This document shows, piece after piece, positions 7,205 through 15,344 of a DNA stretch of 64,000 nucleotides. Origin of the DNA: Candidatus Dormiibacter inghamiae (GTDB lineage: Bacteria; Chloroflexota; Dormibacteria; Dormibacterales; Dormibacteraceae); assembly GCA_016464825.1 (NCBI GenBank), contig JAEKNQ010000038.1, positions 1-64,000 of the forward strand. The letters run 5' to 3'. Both the position numbers and the translations under genes were made by a program. Position 1 is the first letter of the stretch. Every line of letters begins with the position of its first letter. A model generated the notes under the pieces. That model had not been told where the DNA came from and ran no database searches. It worked only from the letters and a program-made list of their open reading frames with translations.

Positions 7205-8566
7205 ATGTTCGAAAGCTTGAGTGACCGCCTGAGTGGGGTCCTAAAGCGCCTGAGCGGGCGAGGCGTCCTCCGGCCGGAGGAGGTCGACGCCGCCCTGCGC
7301 GAGGTCAGGTTGGCGCTGCTGGAGGCTGACGTCAACTTCAAGGTCGTCAAGGACTTCGTCGCCCGGGTCCGCGAACGGTTGGTCGGCGTCCAGCTGAGGG
7401 AAGCCTTGACCCCTGCCCAGCAGGTGGTTAAGGCGGTTCAGGACGAGCTGGTCGAACTGCTGGGTGGCAACGCGACGGGCCTGCGCTATGCCGCCCAGCC
7501 CCCGACGGTGTTGTTGCTCTGCGGCCTGCAGGGTTCCGGGAAGACCACCACGTCGGTCAAGCTGGCGCTGCTGGCGAAGCGCGAGGGGCACAGGCCGATG
7601 GTGGTGGGACTCGATCTGCGCCGGCCCGCCGCCACCAAGCAGCTCCAAGTGCTGGCTGAACGGGAAGGCATAGCTTTCTTCTCCGGCCAGGGAGTGGTGG
7701 AGGACCTGGCGCGGCAGGCGCTCAGCGAGGCGCGACGCACCGGGCACGACTTCGTGGTCTTGGACACCGCCGGGCGCCAGGTGGTGGACCAAGAGCTGAT
7801 GGCAGAGCTGCGCCGGCTGCGAGAGGCAGTGCCGGTCACCGAATCACTGCTTGTGGCTGACGCCATGACTGGGCAGGAGGCAGTCCGCACGGGTCAGTCC
7901 TTTCACGAAGCGGTGGGGGTCGACGGGGTTCTCCTGACCAAGCTGGACGGTGATGCCAGAGGCGGCGCCGCCATGTCGCTCAAGTACGCGACCGGGCAGA
8001 CGGTGCGCTTTGCCGGGGTGGGCGAGAAGTCCAGCGATGTGGAGGTGTTCCGAGCTGACCGCATGGCCTCTCGCATCCTGGGCATGGGCGATGTGCTGAG
8101 CCTGATCGAGAAGGCCGAGCGCAGCGTCGATCGCGACGCGGCCGAAAAGGTCGAGAAGAATCTGCGCACGGGGCACGTCACTTTCGACGACTTCCTGCTG
8201 CAGATCAAGCAGCTGCAGAGCATGGGCTCGGTTGCCTCGGTGGTCGAGATGCTCCCCGGTGGCAACCAGCTGAAGGGACAGCTGGCCGACGTCAACCCAG
8301 AGGCAGAGGTCAAGCGGATGGAGGCGATCATCCTGTCGATGACGCGCGAGGAGCGAAGCCGGCCGCAGCTACTGAACGGCTCTCGCCGCCGGCGCGTTGC
8401 GGCAGGCAGCGGAACCGCGGTCACCGATGTCAACCGGGTGCTGAAAGCGCGCGAGCAGATGCAGCAGGTGCTGAAGCAGATGGGTATAGGTTTGGGGACT
8501 GGCAAGAAAGGCGGCAGGTCCCGTGGAGTGGGCAACCTCGGCGGCCTGGGCCGGCTATTCGGCTGA
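7205..8566 (+). CDS. ffh: Signal recognition particle protein Ffh (SRP54)
   Basis: The protein subunit of the SRP, binding signal peptides and 4.5S RNA. The 453 residues divide into an N domain (1-95), a GTPase G domain with GLQGSGKTT (107-115), DTAGR and TKLDGDARGG, and a Met-containing M domain (about 300-430) ending in a Gly/Lys-rich tail. Length and order are standard. It is preceded by ylxM and followed 42 bp later by rpsP, a common arrangement. The SRP RNA gene itself was not found in the window. Confidence 0.97.
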   Translation: MFESLSDRLSGVLKRLSGRGVLRPEEVDAALREVRLALLEADVNFKVVKDFVARVRERLVGVQLREALTPAQQVVKAVQDELVELLGGNATGLRYAAQPPTVLLLCGLQGSGKTTTSVKLALLAKREGHRPMVVGLDLRRPAATKQLQVLAEREGIAFFSGQGVVEDLARQALSEARRTGHDFVVLDTAGRQVVDQELMAELRRLREAVPVTESLLVADAMTGQEAVRTGQSFHEAVGVDGVLLTKLDGDARGGAAMSLKYATGQTVRFAGVGEKSSDVEVFRADRMASRILGMGDVLSLIEKAERSVDRDAAEKVEKNLRTGHVTFDDFLLQIKQLQSMGSVASVVEMLPGGNQLKGQLADVNPEAEVKRMEAIILSMTREERSRPQLLNGSRRRRVAAGSGTAVTDVNRVLKAREQMQQVLKQMGIGLGTGKKGGRSRGVGNLGGLGRLFG

Positions 8567-8593
8567 GCGTGGCCTTTCAGGCTCGGCAATCTT

Positions 8594-8599
8594 CAGGAG
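8594..8599 (+). promoter_or_regulatory. Strong ribosome binding site of rpsP
   Basis: AGGAGG lies 9 nt upstream of a TTG codon at 8609. It decides that the weak TTG is the true rpsP start and shows that this organism also uses canonical Shine-Dalgarno initiation. Confidence 0.75.
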
Positions 8600-8608
8600 G
8601 ATTCAGAT

Positions 8609-8881
8609 TTGGTCAAAATCAGGTTGACGAGACGAGGCGCCAAGAAGCGTCCCTTCTACCGCCTTGTGGTGGCTGACGCGCGGTCGCCACGCGACGGTCG
8701 GTTCATCGAGCAGTTGGGCTACTACGACCCGCTCACCGACCCTGCCACTGTAAAGATCGACGAGGAGAAGACGCTGCGCTGGCTCGGTCAGGGCGCCCAG
8801 CCCTCCGACTCGGCTCGTGTGCTCCTCAAGAGAGAGGGGATTCTGGAACGACATGCAGAACGAAAGCCCGCCTCCGTTTAG
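8609..8881 (+). CDS. rpsP: 30S ribosomal protein S16
   Basis: A 90-residue basic protein with the S16 signature: [20 protein letters not shown] at the N-terminus, then [18 protein letters not shown]. It helps assemble the 5' and central domains of 16S rRNA. Start is TTG, supported by an AGGAGG site and by family length. The downstream KH-domain gene begins inside its 3' end (ATG at 8853), so translation is likely coupled. It opens the conserved rpsP-khpA-rimM-trmD-rplS cluster. Confidence 0.97.
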   Translation: MVKIRLTRRGAKKRPFYRLVVADARSPRDGRFIEQLGYYDPLTDPATVKIDEEKTLRWLGQGAQPSDSARVLLKREGILERHAERKPASV

Positions 8882-9215
8882 GCGTGGCGGCTCCTTCGGG
8901 GGTGGCCGCGAATTCGGCGGCCGCGGAGAGGGCGCCTACCGCCGCAATGACGCTCCCGGCGGCTCGGAGACCGATTACAAGGCTCTTGTCGAGTTCATTG
9001 CCCAGTCTGTCGCCGACAGTCCGGGCGAAGTAGAGGTGCGCGCTGTTGAGCGCGGCCGCGGCACGACTGCGCTGAAGGTGAAGATGGCGGACGCGGACTT
9101 GGGCCGGCTGATCGGTAAATCCGGCCGCAACATCGAAGCGCTGCGCACTCTGATCCGAGTCGCCTCGCTGCGCGAGCGCAAGCGAGTGTTCGTGGACCTG
9201 GTGACGGGTCGCTGA
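8853..9215 (+). CDS. khpA: KH-domain RNA-binding protein KhpA
   Basis: The chosen ATG at 8853 gives a 120-residue protein. The C-terminal 75 residues are a KH domain with the [18 protein letters not shown] loop (GxxG = GKSG) that clamps single-stranded RNA. The first ~45 residues are unusually Gly/Arg-rich ([19 protein letters not shown]) and probably disordered, an RGG-like extension absent from the ~75-80-residue classical KhpA. Position between rpsP and rimM is typical. KhpA with KhpB affects small-RNA binding and cell elongation in streptococci; a khpB partner is not in the window. Confidence 0.9.
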   Translation: MQNESPPPFRRGGSFGGGREFGGRGEGAYRRNDAPGGSETDYKALVEFIAQSVADSPGEVEVRAVERGRGTTALKVKMADADLGRLIGKSGRNIEALRTLIRVASLRERKRVFVDLVTGR

Positions 9216-9228
9216 TAAGGGCCTTCAA

Positions 9229-9723
9229 ATGGTCAGGGTCGGCCGGGTGGCTGGCGTCTTCGGGCTCCGGGGAGCGGTGAAGGTTGAGTCGTTCACCGAT
9301 TTCACCGATCGCTTTTCGCCTGGTTCGGAGCTCCTGATCAGGGGCAACCGAGAAACCATCGAGTGGAGTCGCGAAAGCACGGCAGGCTTCGTGGTGAAGT
9401 TGGCGGGAATCGAGGATCGCTCTTCAGCCGAACGGCTGCGAGGTGGTTACCTCGAGGTTCCGGAGGCTGCGGTTCACCAATTGGCTGAGGACACCTGGTA
9501 CCACCACGATCTCGTTGGACTGGCGGTCAGCACCGAATCGGGCAGGCTACTGGGCGTGCTCAGCGAAGTGCAGATGCTGCCTGCCAACGACGTCTGGGTG
9601 GTGCGGGATGGGCGCGCCGAGCACCTCGTGCCCGCGACCTCCGGCGCCATCCTGCGAGTCGACCTCAGCGGCAAGGCGGTCACTGTCGCCGACTGGCTGC
9701 TGGAGACCGAAGACTCGTGCTGA
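9229..9723 (+). CDS. rimM: Ribosome maturation factor RimM
   Basis: A 164-residue protein with the N-terminal RimM beta barrel (VGRVAGVFGLRGAVKVESFTD at 4-24, read as two pieces VGRVAGVFGLRGAV and KVESFTD) and a C-terminal PRC-barrel containing WYHHDLVGL and DVWVV. It binds S19 and assists maturation of the 30S head. It begins 13 bp after khpA and overlaps trmD by 7 bp, the usual order. Confidence 0.95.
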   Translation: MVRVGRVAGVFGLRGAVKVESFTDFTDRFSPGSELLIRGNRETIEWSRESTAGFVVKLAGIEDRSSAERLRGGYLEVPEAAVHQLAEDTWYHHDLVGLAVSTESGRLLGVLSEVQMLPANDVWVVRDGRAEHLVPATSGAILRVDLSGKAVTVADWLLETEDSC

Positions 9724-10409
9724 ATCCGGCTTCCGCCTCAGCTGCTTTTCGCATCGACGTGGTGAGTATCTTCCCCGAGCTAGTCAGGGTAGTGGCCGGC
9801 TTCGGCGTGGTGGGCAGGGCGCTTCGCTGCGGGCTTCTCGAGCTGCGAACTCATGATTTGCGCGACCACACGCGAGACAGGCACCGGCAGGTCGATGATG
9901 CACCCTTCGGAGGCGGAGCCGGCATGGTGCTCAAACCCGAGCCGATCGTCAGCGCAGTGGAATCGATCCGGACCGAGAACTCGGGCCAGGTGATTCTTCT
10001 TGAGCCCTGGGGTGAGCGGCTGAATCAGCCGTTGGCCGCTCAGCTGAGCGAGTCGTCTGGTCTAATCATCGTCTGCGGCCGCTACGAGGGAATCGACGAT
10101 CGGGTCCGGCAGTCTCTGGGCGCGCGGGAGGTCTCGATCGGCGATTATGTGCTGAGCGGCGCCGAGCTGCCGGCGATGGTCCTGATCGACGCGGTGGCCC
10201 GGCTCAGACCGGGGGTCGTGGGCGCTGGTGAGTCACTGAACCAGGACACCTTCGCGCCCGAACCGGGCGGCTGGCCGCAGTTCACCCGTCCGGCGGAGTA
10301 CCGGGGCCTTCGGGTGCCGGAGGTGCTTCTGTCCGGCGATCACACGGCCATCGCGCGCTGGCGGCGCCAGCACGCCCGCCGCCCTGTACCGTCTACAGAG
10401 AAACCCTGA
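9717..10409 (+). CDS. trmD: tRNA (guanine-N1)-methyltransferase TrmD
   Basis: A 230-residue SPOUT-class enzyme that methylates G37 of tRNAs using SAM, preventing +1 frameshifts. The trefoil-knot signatures are visible: DDAPFGGGAGMVLKPEP, then CGRYEGIDDRV and IGDYVLSGAELPA. Start is GTG at 9717, overlapping the 3' end of rimM. Length is slightly short of the ~240-250-residue norm at the C-terminus. Confidence 0.97.
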   Translation: MLNPASASAAFRIDVVSIFPELVRVVAGFGVVGRALRCGLLELRTHDLRDHTRDRHRQVDDAPFGGGAGMVLKPEPIVSAVESIRTENSGQVILLEPWGERLNQPLAAQLSESSGLIIVCGRYEGIDDRVRQSLGAREVSIGDYVLSGAELPAMVLIDAVARLRPGVVGAGESLNQDTFAPEPGGWPQFTRPAEYRGLRVPEVLLSGDHTAIARWRRQHARRPVPSTEKP

Positions 10410-10430
10410 TGAAAGACTTGAGAGGTTGAG

Positions 10431-10877
10431 ATGAGTGTCATCGATCAGCTCGAAGCTGAGCAGTTGAAACAGCATGTTCCGGAGCTCCGGCCCGGTGACA
10501 CGGTTCGAGTCCACGCCAAGGTGGTGGAGGGCACCCGGGAGCGCATCCAAGTGCTGGAAGGACTGGTCATCCGGGTCACCGGCGGTGGCCTGAAGCGCAA
10601 CTTCACTGTCCGGCGCGTGGCCAACGGTGTTGGCGTCGAGCGTACGTTCCTTTTGCACTCACCCCGCATAGACAGGGTGGAGGTGATGCGGCACGGTCAG
10701 GTCAGGCAGGCGCGGCTCTACTATCTGCGCAGCAAGATCGGCAAGGACGCGCGGATCAAGGAGCGACGCGAGGGCGGCACGGGCAGCAAGGCCGAGGCCC
10801 AGCGGAGCCGGACGAATCGGCGCCAAGCGGCTTCTCCGGCGGCCACGAGCGCGGCCTCCGAAGAGGACGCCGAGTAG
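10431..10877 (+). CDS. rplS: 50S ribosomal protein L19
   Basis: The first ~115 residues are canonical L19 ([20 protein letters not shown], then a [14 protein letters not shown] segment and [18 protein letters not shown]). It sits at the 30S-50S interface. The protein is 148 residues long owing to a C-terminal Ala/Arg/Glu-rich tail of about 30 residues beyond the common end. A GAGAGG-like site precedes the ATG. It is the last gene before a 226-bp spacer with hairpins. Confidence 0.97.
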   Translation: MSVIDQLEAEQLKQHVPELRPGDTVRVHAKVVEGTRERIQVLEGLVIRVTGGGLKRNFTVRRVANGVGVERTFLLHSPRIDRVEVMRHGQVRQARLYYLRSKIGKDARIKERREGGTGSKAEAQRSRTNRRQAASPAATSAASEEDAE

Positions 10878-10925
10878 GTCAAGACCTACACGCCTGGGCG
10901 GCTGTCGAACGGACCACATAGGTCC
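10874..10925 (+). terminator. Two short hairpins at the end of rplS
   Basis: GTAGGTC-AA-GACCTAC (10874-10889) spans the rplS stop codon, and GGACC-ACATA-GGTCC (10911-10925) follows. Neither has a U-tract, so these are terminator-like or RNA-stability structures rather than proven intrinsic terminators. Confidence 0.35.
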
Positions 10926-11021
10926 CCTAACAACCGCAGCTTGGAGAACATGAGCCCGCCCGCCAGTTGACGCCGAGAAACCAGCCTGCTGATTGGCGGG
11001 TGTTCAAGTACGGCTGGCCCC

Positions 11022-11072
11022 GAGACAGTCGTCTCACAGGCCGGCAGGGCCACCTGTCTTCACAGGTGGCGT
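11022..11072 (+). promoter_or_regulatory. Tandem hairpins in the rnhB leader
   Basis: GAGAC-AGTC-GTCTC (11022-11035) is followed by GCCACCTGT-CTTC-ACAGGTGGC (11051-11072), a perfect 9-bp stem with a 4-nt loop. They lie 32 bp upstream of the rnhB start. No U-tract follows, which argues against simple termination and for a processing or translation-control element. Confidence 0.4.
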
Positions 11073-11103
11073 TGCCTCGCCGCCAGCACTGGGGCAGACT
11101 TGG

Positions 11104-11757
11104 GTGACCGTGAAACGCCGCCGCCGCCCCGAGCTCTGGGCCTCAGAGCGCATGGCTCGGGAGATGGGTTACCAATGCGTGGCAGGCATCGATGAGGTGG
11201 GCTTGGGGCCGCTGGCGGGTCCCGCGGTGGCGGGCGCCGTCGTGCTCCGGGTGGGCGACCGCCTGAGCGGCATCGACGACTCCAAGAAGCTCACACCTTT
11301 AGAGCGGGAACGCCTGGACCGGGTGATCCGGCGCCGCGCTGTGAGCTGGGCAGTCTTCGAAGTGCCGCCGGCGGACATCGACCGGCTGGGGCTCACCCGG
11401 GCCCGGCAGCGAGCCATGGAGGGTGCTGTGCGGGCGCTTGCTCTCCCCGCCGACTACCTCCTGATCGACACCTGGGACGCACCCGACCTGCCGCTGCCGC
11501 AGATGTGTGTGATCAAGGGCGACGCGACCTCGGCCTCGATCATGGCTGCCAGCATAGTGGCCAAGGTGCACAGGGATCGAGCCATGGTCGCTTTCGACCG
11601 CGAGTACCCCGGCTACGGTTTCGCAGTCCACAAGGGGTACGCCACCGCCTTTCACCGCCAGGCCCTGCGGCGGCTCGGACCGAGCCCCATCCACCGCCTG
11701 TCCTGGGCGCCGATCCGCGCGGTGTTGGCCCTGCGGAGGGCCGATGGCCAACCCTGA
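11104..11757 (+). CDS. rnhB: Ribonuclease HII
   Basis: Cleaves RNA in RNA-DNA hybrids and excises ribonucleotides from DNA. The catalytic motif GIDEVGLGPLAGP holds the first Asp-Glu pair (DEVGxGPLAGP is a standard variant of DEAGRGPLAGP); IDDSKKL, YLLIDTWDAP and GDATSASIMAASIVAKVHRD supply the remaining acidic residues. I place the start at GTG 11104 (or GTG 11110), because the upstream open frame from 10993 lacks conservation and contains the leader hairpins. The 3' end overlaps yraN by 14 bp. Confidence 0.95.
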   Translation: MTVKRRRRPELWASERMAREMGYQCVAGIDEVGLGPLAGPAVAGAVVLRVGDRLSGIDDSKKLTPLERERLDRVIRRRAVSWAVFEVPPADIDRLGLTRARQRAMEGAVRALALPADYLLIDTWDAPDLPLPQMCVIKGDATSASIMAASIVAKVHRDRAMVAFDREYPGYGFAVHKGYATAFHRQALRRLGPSPIHRLSWAPIRAVLALRRADGQP

Positions 11758-12127
11758 AGCCGAGCCCATCAGCGTAGCTCGGGCCGAACGGGCCCGCGCC
11801 CTGGGCCGCTGGGGTGAAGAGGCGGCGGCTGCGCTGTTGCAGGCCCATGGCTACAGCATCCTGGGCCGCGGCTTCCTCGCTCGGCGGGGCGAGATCGATC
11901 TCCTCTGCCGTCGCGGGGACAGGCTGCTGGTGGTCGAGGTGAAGACCCGCAACAGTTCGGCTTACGGCAGTCCGCTGGAGGCTGTGGGCGTCCGCAAGCG
12001 CCGGGCACTGCTTGCCGCCTCGGCCGAGTATCGCGCGCTGTCCGGCTGGCGCGGCCCCATCGATTTCGCTATCGTCGCCGTCCAACCGGGCAGCCGGCCA
12101 CAATTGATCGAGACCACCTTTGGTTAG
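11744..12127 (+). CDS. yraN: YraN-family (UPF0102) nuclease-like protein
   Basis: A 127-residue protein of the restriction-endonuclease-like fold. It shows LGRWGEEAAAALLQAHGYSI, then RRGEIDLLCR and LVVEVKTRNS, the E...D...ExK pattern of the family. Function is poorly defined; genetic linkage to rnhB and dprA/comM suggests DNA maintenance. ATG start overlapping rnhB. It ends the + strand translation block; the next genes are convergent. Confidence 0.88.
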   Translation: MANPEAEPISVARAERARALGRWGEEAAAALLQAHGYSILGRGFLARRGEIDLLCRRGDRLLVVEVKTRNSSAYGSPLEAVGVRKRRALLAASAEYRALSGWRGPIDFAIVAVQPGSRPQLIETTFG

Positions 12128-12161
12128 TTTGCGATGATGCCTGGCTAGATCAGCCGGTTCC

Positions 12162-13196
12162 CTAGAAGGGAAACCTCGTCAACTGGTGGGCGGGTGTGTC
12201 GGCGGCCGCCCGGCCGGCAAGCACCACCCGCGGTCGGTGGCGCACGCATTCGGCGGGGTGGACCTCCGGGCGCAGGCCGTTGAAGATCGGGAAGCGCAGC
12301 GTGCCGTCGGGCGCCCACTCCGAGTAGCGCACGCTGATCGCCAGTTGGGGTCGGCACCAGCGCACGGCGCCCGCCACGACCGGGGGCGGCAGGAGCGGGC
12401 ACTCATCGGTGGCAAGCCGAGCGAGCTCCCTGGCGATCAACGAGGCGGCGGCGTCGTCGTAGCCGCCGACCACCGCCCCGCAGGGCAGGAGGCGACCCTG
12501 CTCGTGGTAGGCGACGAGAAGCGCGCCGAACGGCTCGCCAGCCGCGCCGGGAGTCGAGGCCACAACCACGAAGTCATCGCTCTTCACAGCCTTGATCTTC
12601 AGCCAGAAAGGGCTGCGCTGGCCTGGCACGTAGGGACTGTTGCGGTGCTTGGCCACTATCCCTTCCAAGCCACGCTCGAGGCAGGCCTCAAAGAGCTCAG
12701 CGCCCTCCCCCTCAATGTGGTCAGGGACGAACAGGTGGCCACCCGTCGTGACGACCTTCTTGAGCCTGGCCCGGCGCCGAACGAGCGGCTGGCGGAGGAG
12801 CGAGCGGCCCTGGGCGAACAGCAGGTCGAAGGCGAGGAAGCCCAGCGAAATCTGGTCCGCCTCGGGCCGCCCGGCGGCGAGGCGCCGGCGCAGGCGCCCG
12901 TAATCCGGGCGCCCCTCCTCGTCGGTGGCGACCAGCTCGCCGTCGATGATCGCCGGCTGCTTCACCTGGCGGCCGAGCTGGGCCAGCTCGGGCAGAACAG
13001 CTGTGAGATCGGTCAGGGCCCGGTCCTGGACGCGCACGGCGCCTTCCGGATCGACGAAGAGAATGCAGCGCAAGCCATCCCACTTCACCTCGAAGAGATA
13101 GTCGGGAGAGCGGAAGGGCGCTTCGGCGGAGACAGCCTGCATGGGCCGGATCTGCTCCGGGAAGCCGTCCAGCTCGATACTGAGCTGGTCAGCCAC
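12162..13196 (-). CDS. ATP-dependent DNA ligase (NHEJ type)
   Basis: The 344-residue protein is the ligase domain of LigD/LigC-type enzymes. Visible motifs are motif I EVKWDGLR with the adenylated Lys (about residue 39), IDGELVA (about 86-92), AFDLLF, EGIVAKH and WLKIK (about 195), followed by an OB-fold C-terminal part. There is no primase-polymerase or 3'-phosphoesterase domain, so other proteins must supply end processing. GTG start at 13196. It lies 14 bp downstream of the Ku gene on the same strand, so the two form an end-joining operon. Confidence 0.92.
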   Translation of the reverse strand: MADQLSIELDGFPEQIRPMQAVSAEAPFRSPDYLFEVKWDGLRCILFVDPEGAVRVQDRALTDLTAVLPELAQLGRQVKQPAIIDGELVATDEEGRPDYGRLRRRLAAGRPEADQISLGFLAFDLLFAQGRSLLRQPLVRRRARLKKVVTTGGHLFVPDHIEGEGAELFEACLERGLEGIVAKHRNSPYVPGQRSPFWLKIKAVKSDDFVVVASTPGAAGEPFGALLVAYHEQGRLLPCGAVVGGYDDAAASLIARELARLATDECPLLPPPVVAGAVRWCRPQLAISVRYSEWAPDGTLRFPIFNGLRPEVHPAECVRHRPRVVLAGRAAADTPAHQLTRFPF

Positions 13197-13210
13197 GATG
13201 GCTGAGCCGG

Positions 13211-14053
13211 CTATGAGGCCTTCTTGCGGGCGGCCGGCTTGGCGGCCGGCGGCGACTTGTCGGCGCGCTGCTTCTTGGCTGCATCGACCGAGGCCTTCAG
13301 TGCTTCCATCAGGTCCATAACCTTAGGCGCAGCCGACGGTTCGGGCGCTTCCACCACTTGGGCGCCTTCCACCTTGGCGTTGACGATGGTCATCAGCGCC
13401 TCGTGGTACTCGTCGGTGTAGCGCTTGGGGTCAAAGGACTCCTCGGCCAGGCTCTGAACCAAGCTCTTGGCCATCTGCAGCTCCTTGGGGCTGATCTTCA
13501 CAGCGTCCTCGGCCAGGCCCTTCAGACCTTCGGTGGAGCGGATCTCGTCAGGCCAGTGGAGAGTGTTCATGATCAGCATCTCCTCATGCGGCTGCAGGCT
13601 GCAGAGGTGCTCTCGATCCCTGAAGGCGACTTTGGCGACCGCCGTCATCTCGGTGGCGGACAGCGCCTCCCGAAGCAGGTGGTAGGGCTTGCGACCGGCG
13701 TCTTCGGGCTCCACGTAGTAGGCGGATTTGACGTAGAGCCCATCCTGGATGTCAGTCCCGGGCACGAACTCCGCGATCTCGATGGCATGCGCTGTCGGCA
13801 GCGGCAGGTTCTCCAGGTCCTGGTCTTCGATGACCACGTAATCATCGCCGCCAACCTGGTAGCCCTTGACGATCTCGCTGTACTGGACTTCGTGCTCGCC
13901 CCGCTCACACCAGCGCTTGTAGCGGACTGGCGACATGTGCTCGCCGCAGAGCTGACGGAAGGAGGCGGAGTGCGACTCCGTGGCGACGTAGAGGCGGATT
14001 GGGATGCTCACCATCCCGAAGCTGATGGTTCCTTTCCACATCGAGCGAGGCAT
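13211..14053 (-). CDS. ku: Non-homologous end joining protein Ku
   Basis: A 280-residue bacterial Ku that encircles double-strand DNA ends and recruits the ligase. It begins with the family signature MWKGTISFGMVSIPIRLY (5-22) and contains HMSPVRYKRWC, GYQVGGDDYVVIEDQDL and a conserved C-terminal core to about residue 230. The last ~30 residues are a Lys/Ala-rich basic tail, a feature of many Ku proteins that aids DNA binding. The promoter lies in the 339-bp spacer shared with the MITE-like repeat; TAACAT 9 nt upstream of the ATG suggests a leaderless transcript. Confidence 0.96.
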   Translation of the reverse strand: MPRSMWKGTISFGMVSIPIRLYVATESHSASFRQLCGEHMSPVRYKRWCERGEHEVQYSEIVKGYQVGGDDYVVIEDQDLENLPLPTAHAIEIAEFVPGTDIQDGLYVKSAYYVEPEDAGRKPYHLLREALSATEMTAVAKVAFRDREHLCSLQPHEEMLIMNTLHWPDEIRSTEGLKGLAEDAVKISPKELQMAKSLVQSLAEESFDPKRYTDEYHEALMTIVNAKVEGAQVVEAPEPSAAPKVMDLMEALKASVDAAKKQRADKSPPAAKPAARKKAS

Positions 14054-14062
14054 TGCGGGTGG

Positions 14063-14068
14063 ATGTTA
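14063..14068 (-). promoter_or_regulatory. -10 box TAACAT upstream of ku
   Basis: On the minus strand TAACAT is followed by 9 nt and then the ATG of ku. No clear -35 box or Shine-Dalgarno sequence is visible. Confidence 0.45.
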
Positions 14069-14153
14069 CTGCTTTAGCGGGGCTTGCGGCTACTCAAGGT
14101 AGCCGGGCGCGCCAACTAATCGGTTGGAAGGCGGTAGCTGACCCTGCCAGGCC

Positions 14154-14382
14154 TTAGTGTCCTGGAACCGGAGGTCCGTGGCATATTCGCGGGATCGGTG
14201 GCCGGAGCCAAAGAAAGGGTGGCGCAAAGAGGAACGCCTCGGATGGCTGCGTGACGACGCGGTGCCGGGCCCCGTGCTTAGGGGGCCCCGCGAAGCGGGG
14301 AATGCTGCGCAGGCTTCGGCGCAGCAGGCGCCCGGCCGCCCCCCTGCCCAGATGCAAGGAACTTCGGTTTCCAGGACGCTAA
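14154..14382. mobile_element. MITE-like repeat, copy 2 (229 bp)
   Basis: The left end TTAGTGTCCTGGAACCG (14154-14170) faces the right end which, read on the minus strand from 14382, is TTAGCGTCCTGGAAACCG. Similarity continues for about 30 columns and, more weakly, for about 60 nt per arm, so the whole element can fold on itself. The core holds CCCCGC-GAA-GCGGGG and GCTGCGC...GCGCAGC. It shares with the copy at 143-363 the left-end spacing TAGTGTCC-N16-TGGCATATT and, inverted, a 20-bp GC core with one mismatch. It has no coding content. It fills most of the 339-bp gap between ku and the MBL gene, and its right end overlaps the probable -10 box of the latter. Confidence 0.65.
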
Positions 14383-14385
14383 CGT
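14380..14385 (+). promoter_or_regulatory. -10 box TAACGT at the repeat end, driving the MBL gene
   Basis: TAACGT lies across the right terminus of the MITE-like element and ends 7 nt before the ATG at 14393. The element may therefore supply the promoter of the hydrolase gene. Confidence 0.4.
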
Positions 14386-14392
14386 TGCAGCA

Positions 14393-15235
14393 ATGAGGCT
14401 GGGCGACTTCGAGATTCATCTGCTTCGCGCGGGTGGCTGGCGCAGCGACGGTGGGGCCACCTTCGGAGTGGTGCCGAAGGTCCTCTGGGAGAGGCAGAAA
14501 CCAGCCGACGAGCAGAACCTGATCCGCACCGACTGCATAGGGGTGGTGGTGCGGCACAGAGGTCGGGTGATCGTCTGCGAGACAGGCATCGGCAGCAAGC
14601 TGAGCGAGAAGCGAGCCAGGCAGGTGGGTGTCTGGCAACCGGAGGGGCTGCTGGTCGCACTGCGGAAGCTTGGCTTGCGGCCCGACGAGGTCGATGTGGT
14701 GACCAGCACCCATCTGCACTGGGATCACGCGGGCGGCTTCACCCGCCGATCGCCGAGCGGCGAGGTGGAGCTCACCTTTCCGCGGGCAAAGCACTTCGTG
14801 CAGCAGGCGGAGTTCGACTTCGCGCTTTCGCCTGATCCCCGCTCGCGCGCCGGCTACTACGACGACGACATCCTGCCGGTGGCGGACGCCGGTCGGCTGG
14901 AGTTCGTCAGCGGGGAGGCGGAGGTTATGCCGGGCCTGGTCCTGCGCCAGACCGGCGGCCACACACCGGGCCACCAGCTGGTGGTTTTCCGAGCCGCCCA
15001 GGATCTGGCTTGCGTGATGACCGGCGACCTGGTAGGTCTCCGGCCGCACCTGCGGGTGCCCTGGATCCCGGCCGCCGACCTGGATGTGCTTCGCAGCCTG
15101 GAAGAGAAGGCGCGGCTCTTGCGCGAGGCTGCCGAACATCGCTGGCTCCTGGTGCTTGGTCACGAGCCTGAACAGCCGGCTGGCTACGTCGACGCAGCCG
15201 GCAGCTGGAGCCCTGAGGACACGCTCGAAGACTGA
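14393..15235 (+). CDS. MBL-fold metallo-hydrolase
   Basis: A 280-residue metallo-beta-lactamase fold enzyme. The zinc ligands are in STHLHWDHAGG (about 103-113), GGHTPGH (about 185-191), MTGDLVG and a C-terminal GHEP. The insert pattern and length resemble the lactonase/quorum-quenching-like and related MBL hydrolases, but the substrate cannot be deduced. ATG start immediately after the repeat element. It stands alone between NHEJ genes and comM. Confidence 0.85.
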   Translation: MRLGDFEIHLLRAGGWRSDGGATFGVVPKVLWERQKPADEQNLIRTDCIGVVVRHRGRVIVCETGIGSKLSEKRARQVGVWQPEGLLVALRKLGLRPDEVDVVTSTHLHWDHAGGFTRRSPSGEVELTFPRAKHFVQQAEFDFALSPDPRSRAGYYDDDILPVADAGRLEFVSGEAEVMPGLVLRQTGGHTPGHQLVVFRAAQDLACVMTGDLVGLRPHLRVPWIPAADLDVLRSLEEKARLLREAAEHRWLLVLGHEPEQPAGYVDAAGSWSPEDTLED

Positions 15236-15344
15236 GCCGCACCGACACCGCGGCTACCTAGGCGAAGTCGGAGCGGAGTGCGGACCGCGTCTTCTTCACA
15301 GGCGACCTTGCCGCCGTCGGCGGCCGCCGGCTAGGCTGCCCGTC

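Noticed and set aside
14090-15163. Long minus-strand open frame opposite the MBL gene
   Set aside because: It is the mirror of a well-conserved gene with the zinc motif on the + strand; the GC-rich third positions keep antisense frames open. It also reads through the repeat.
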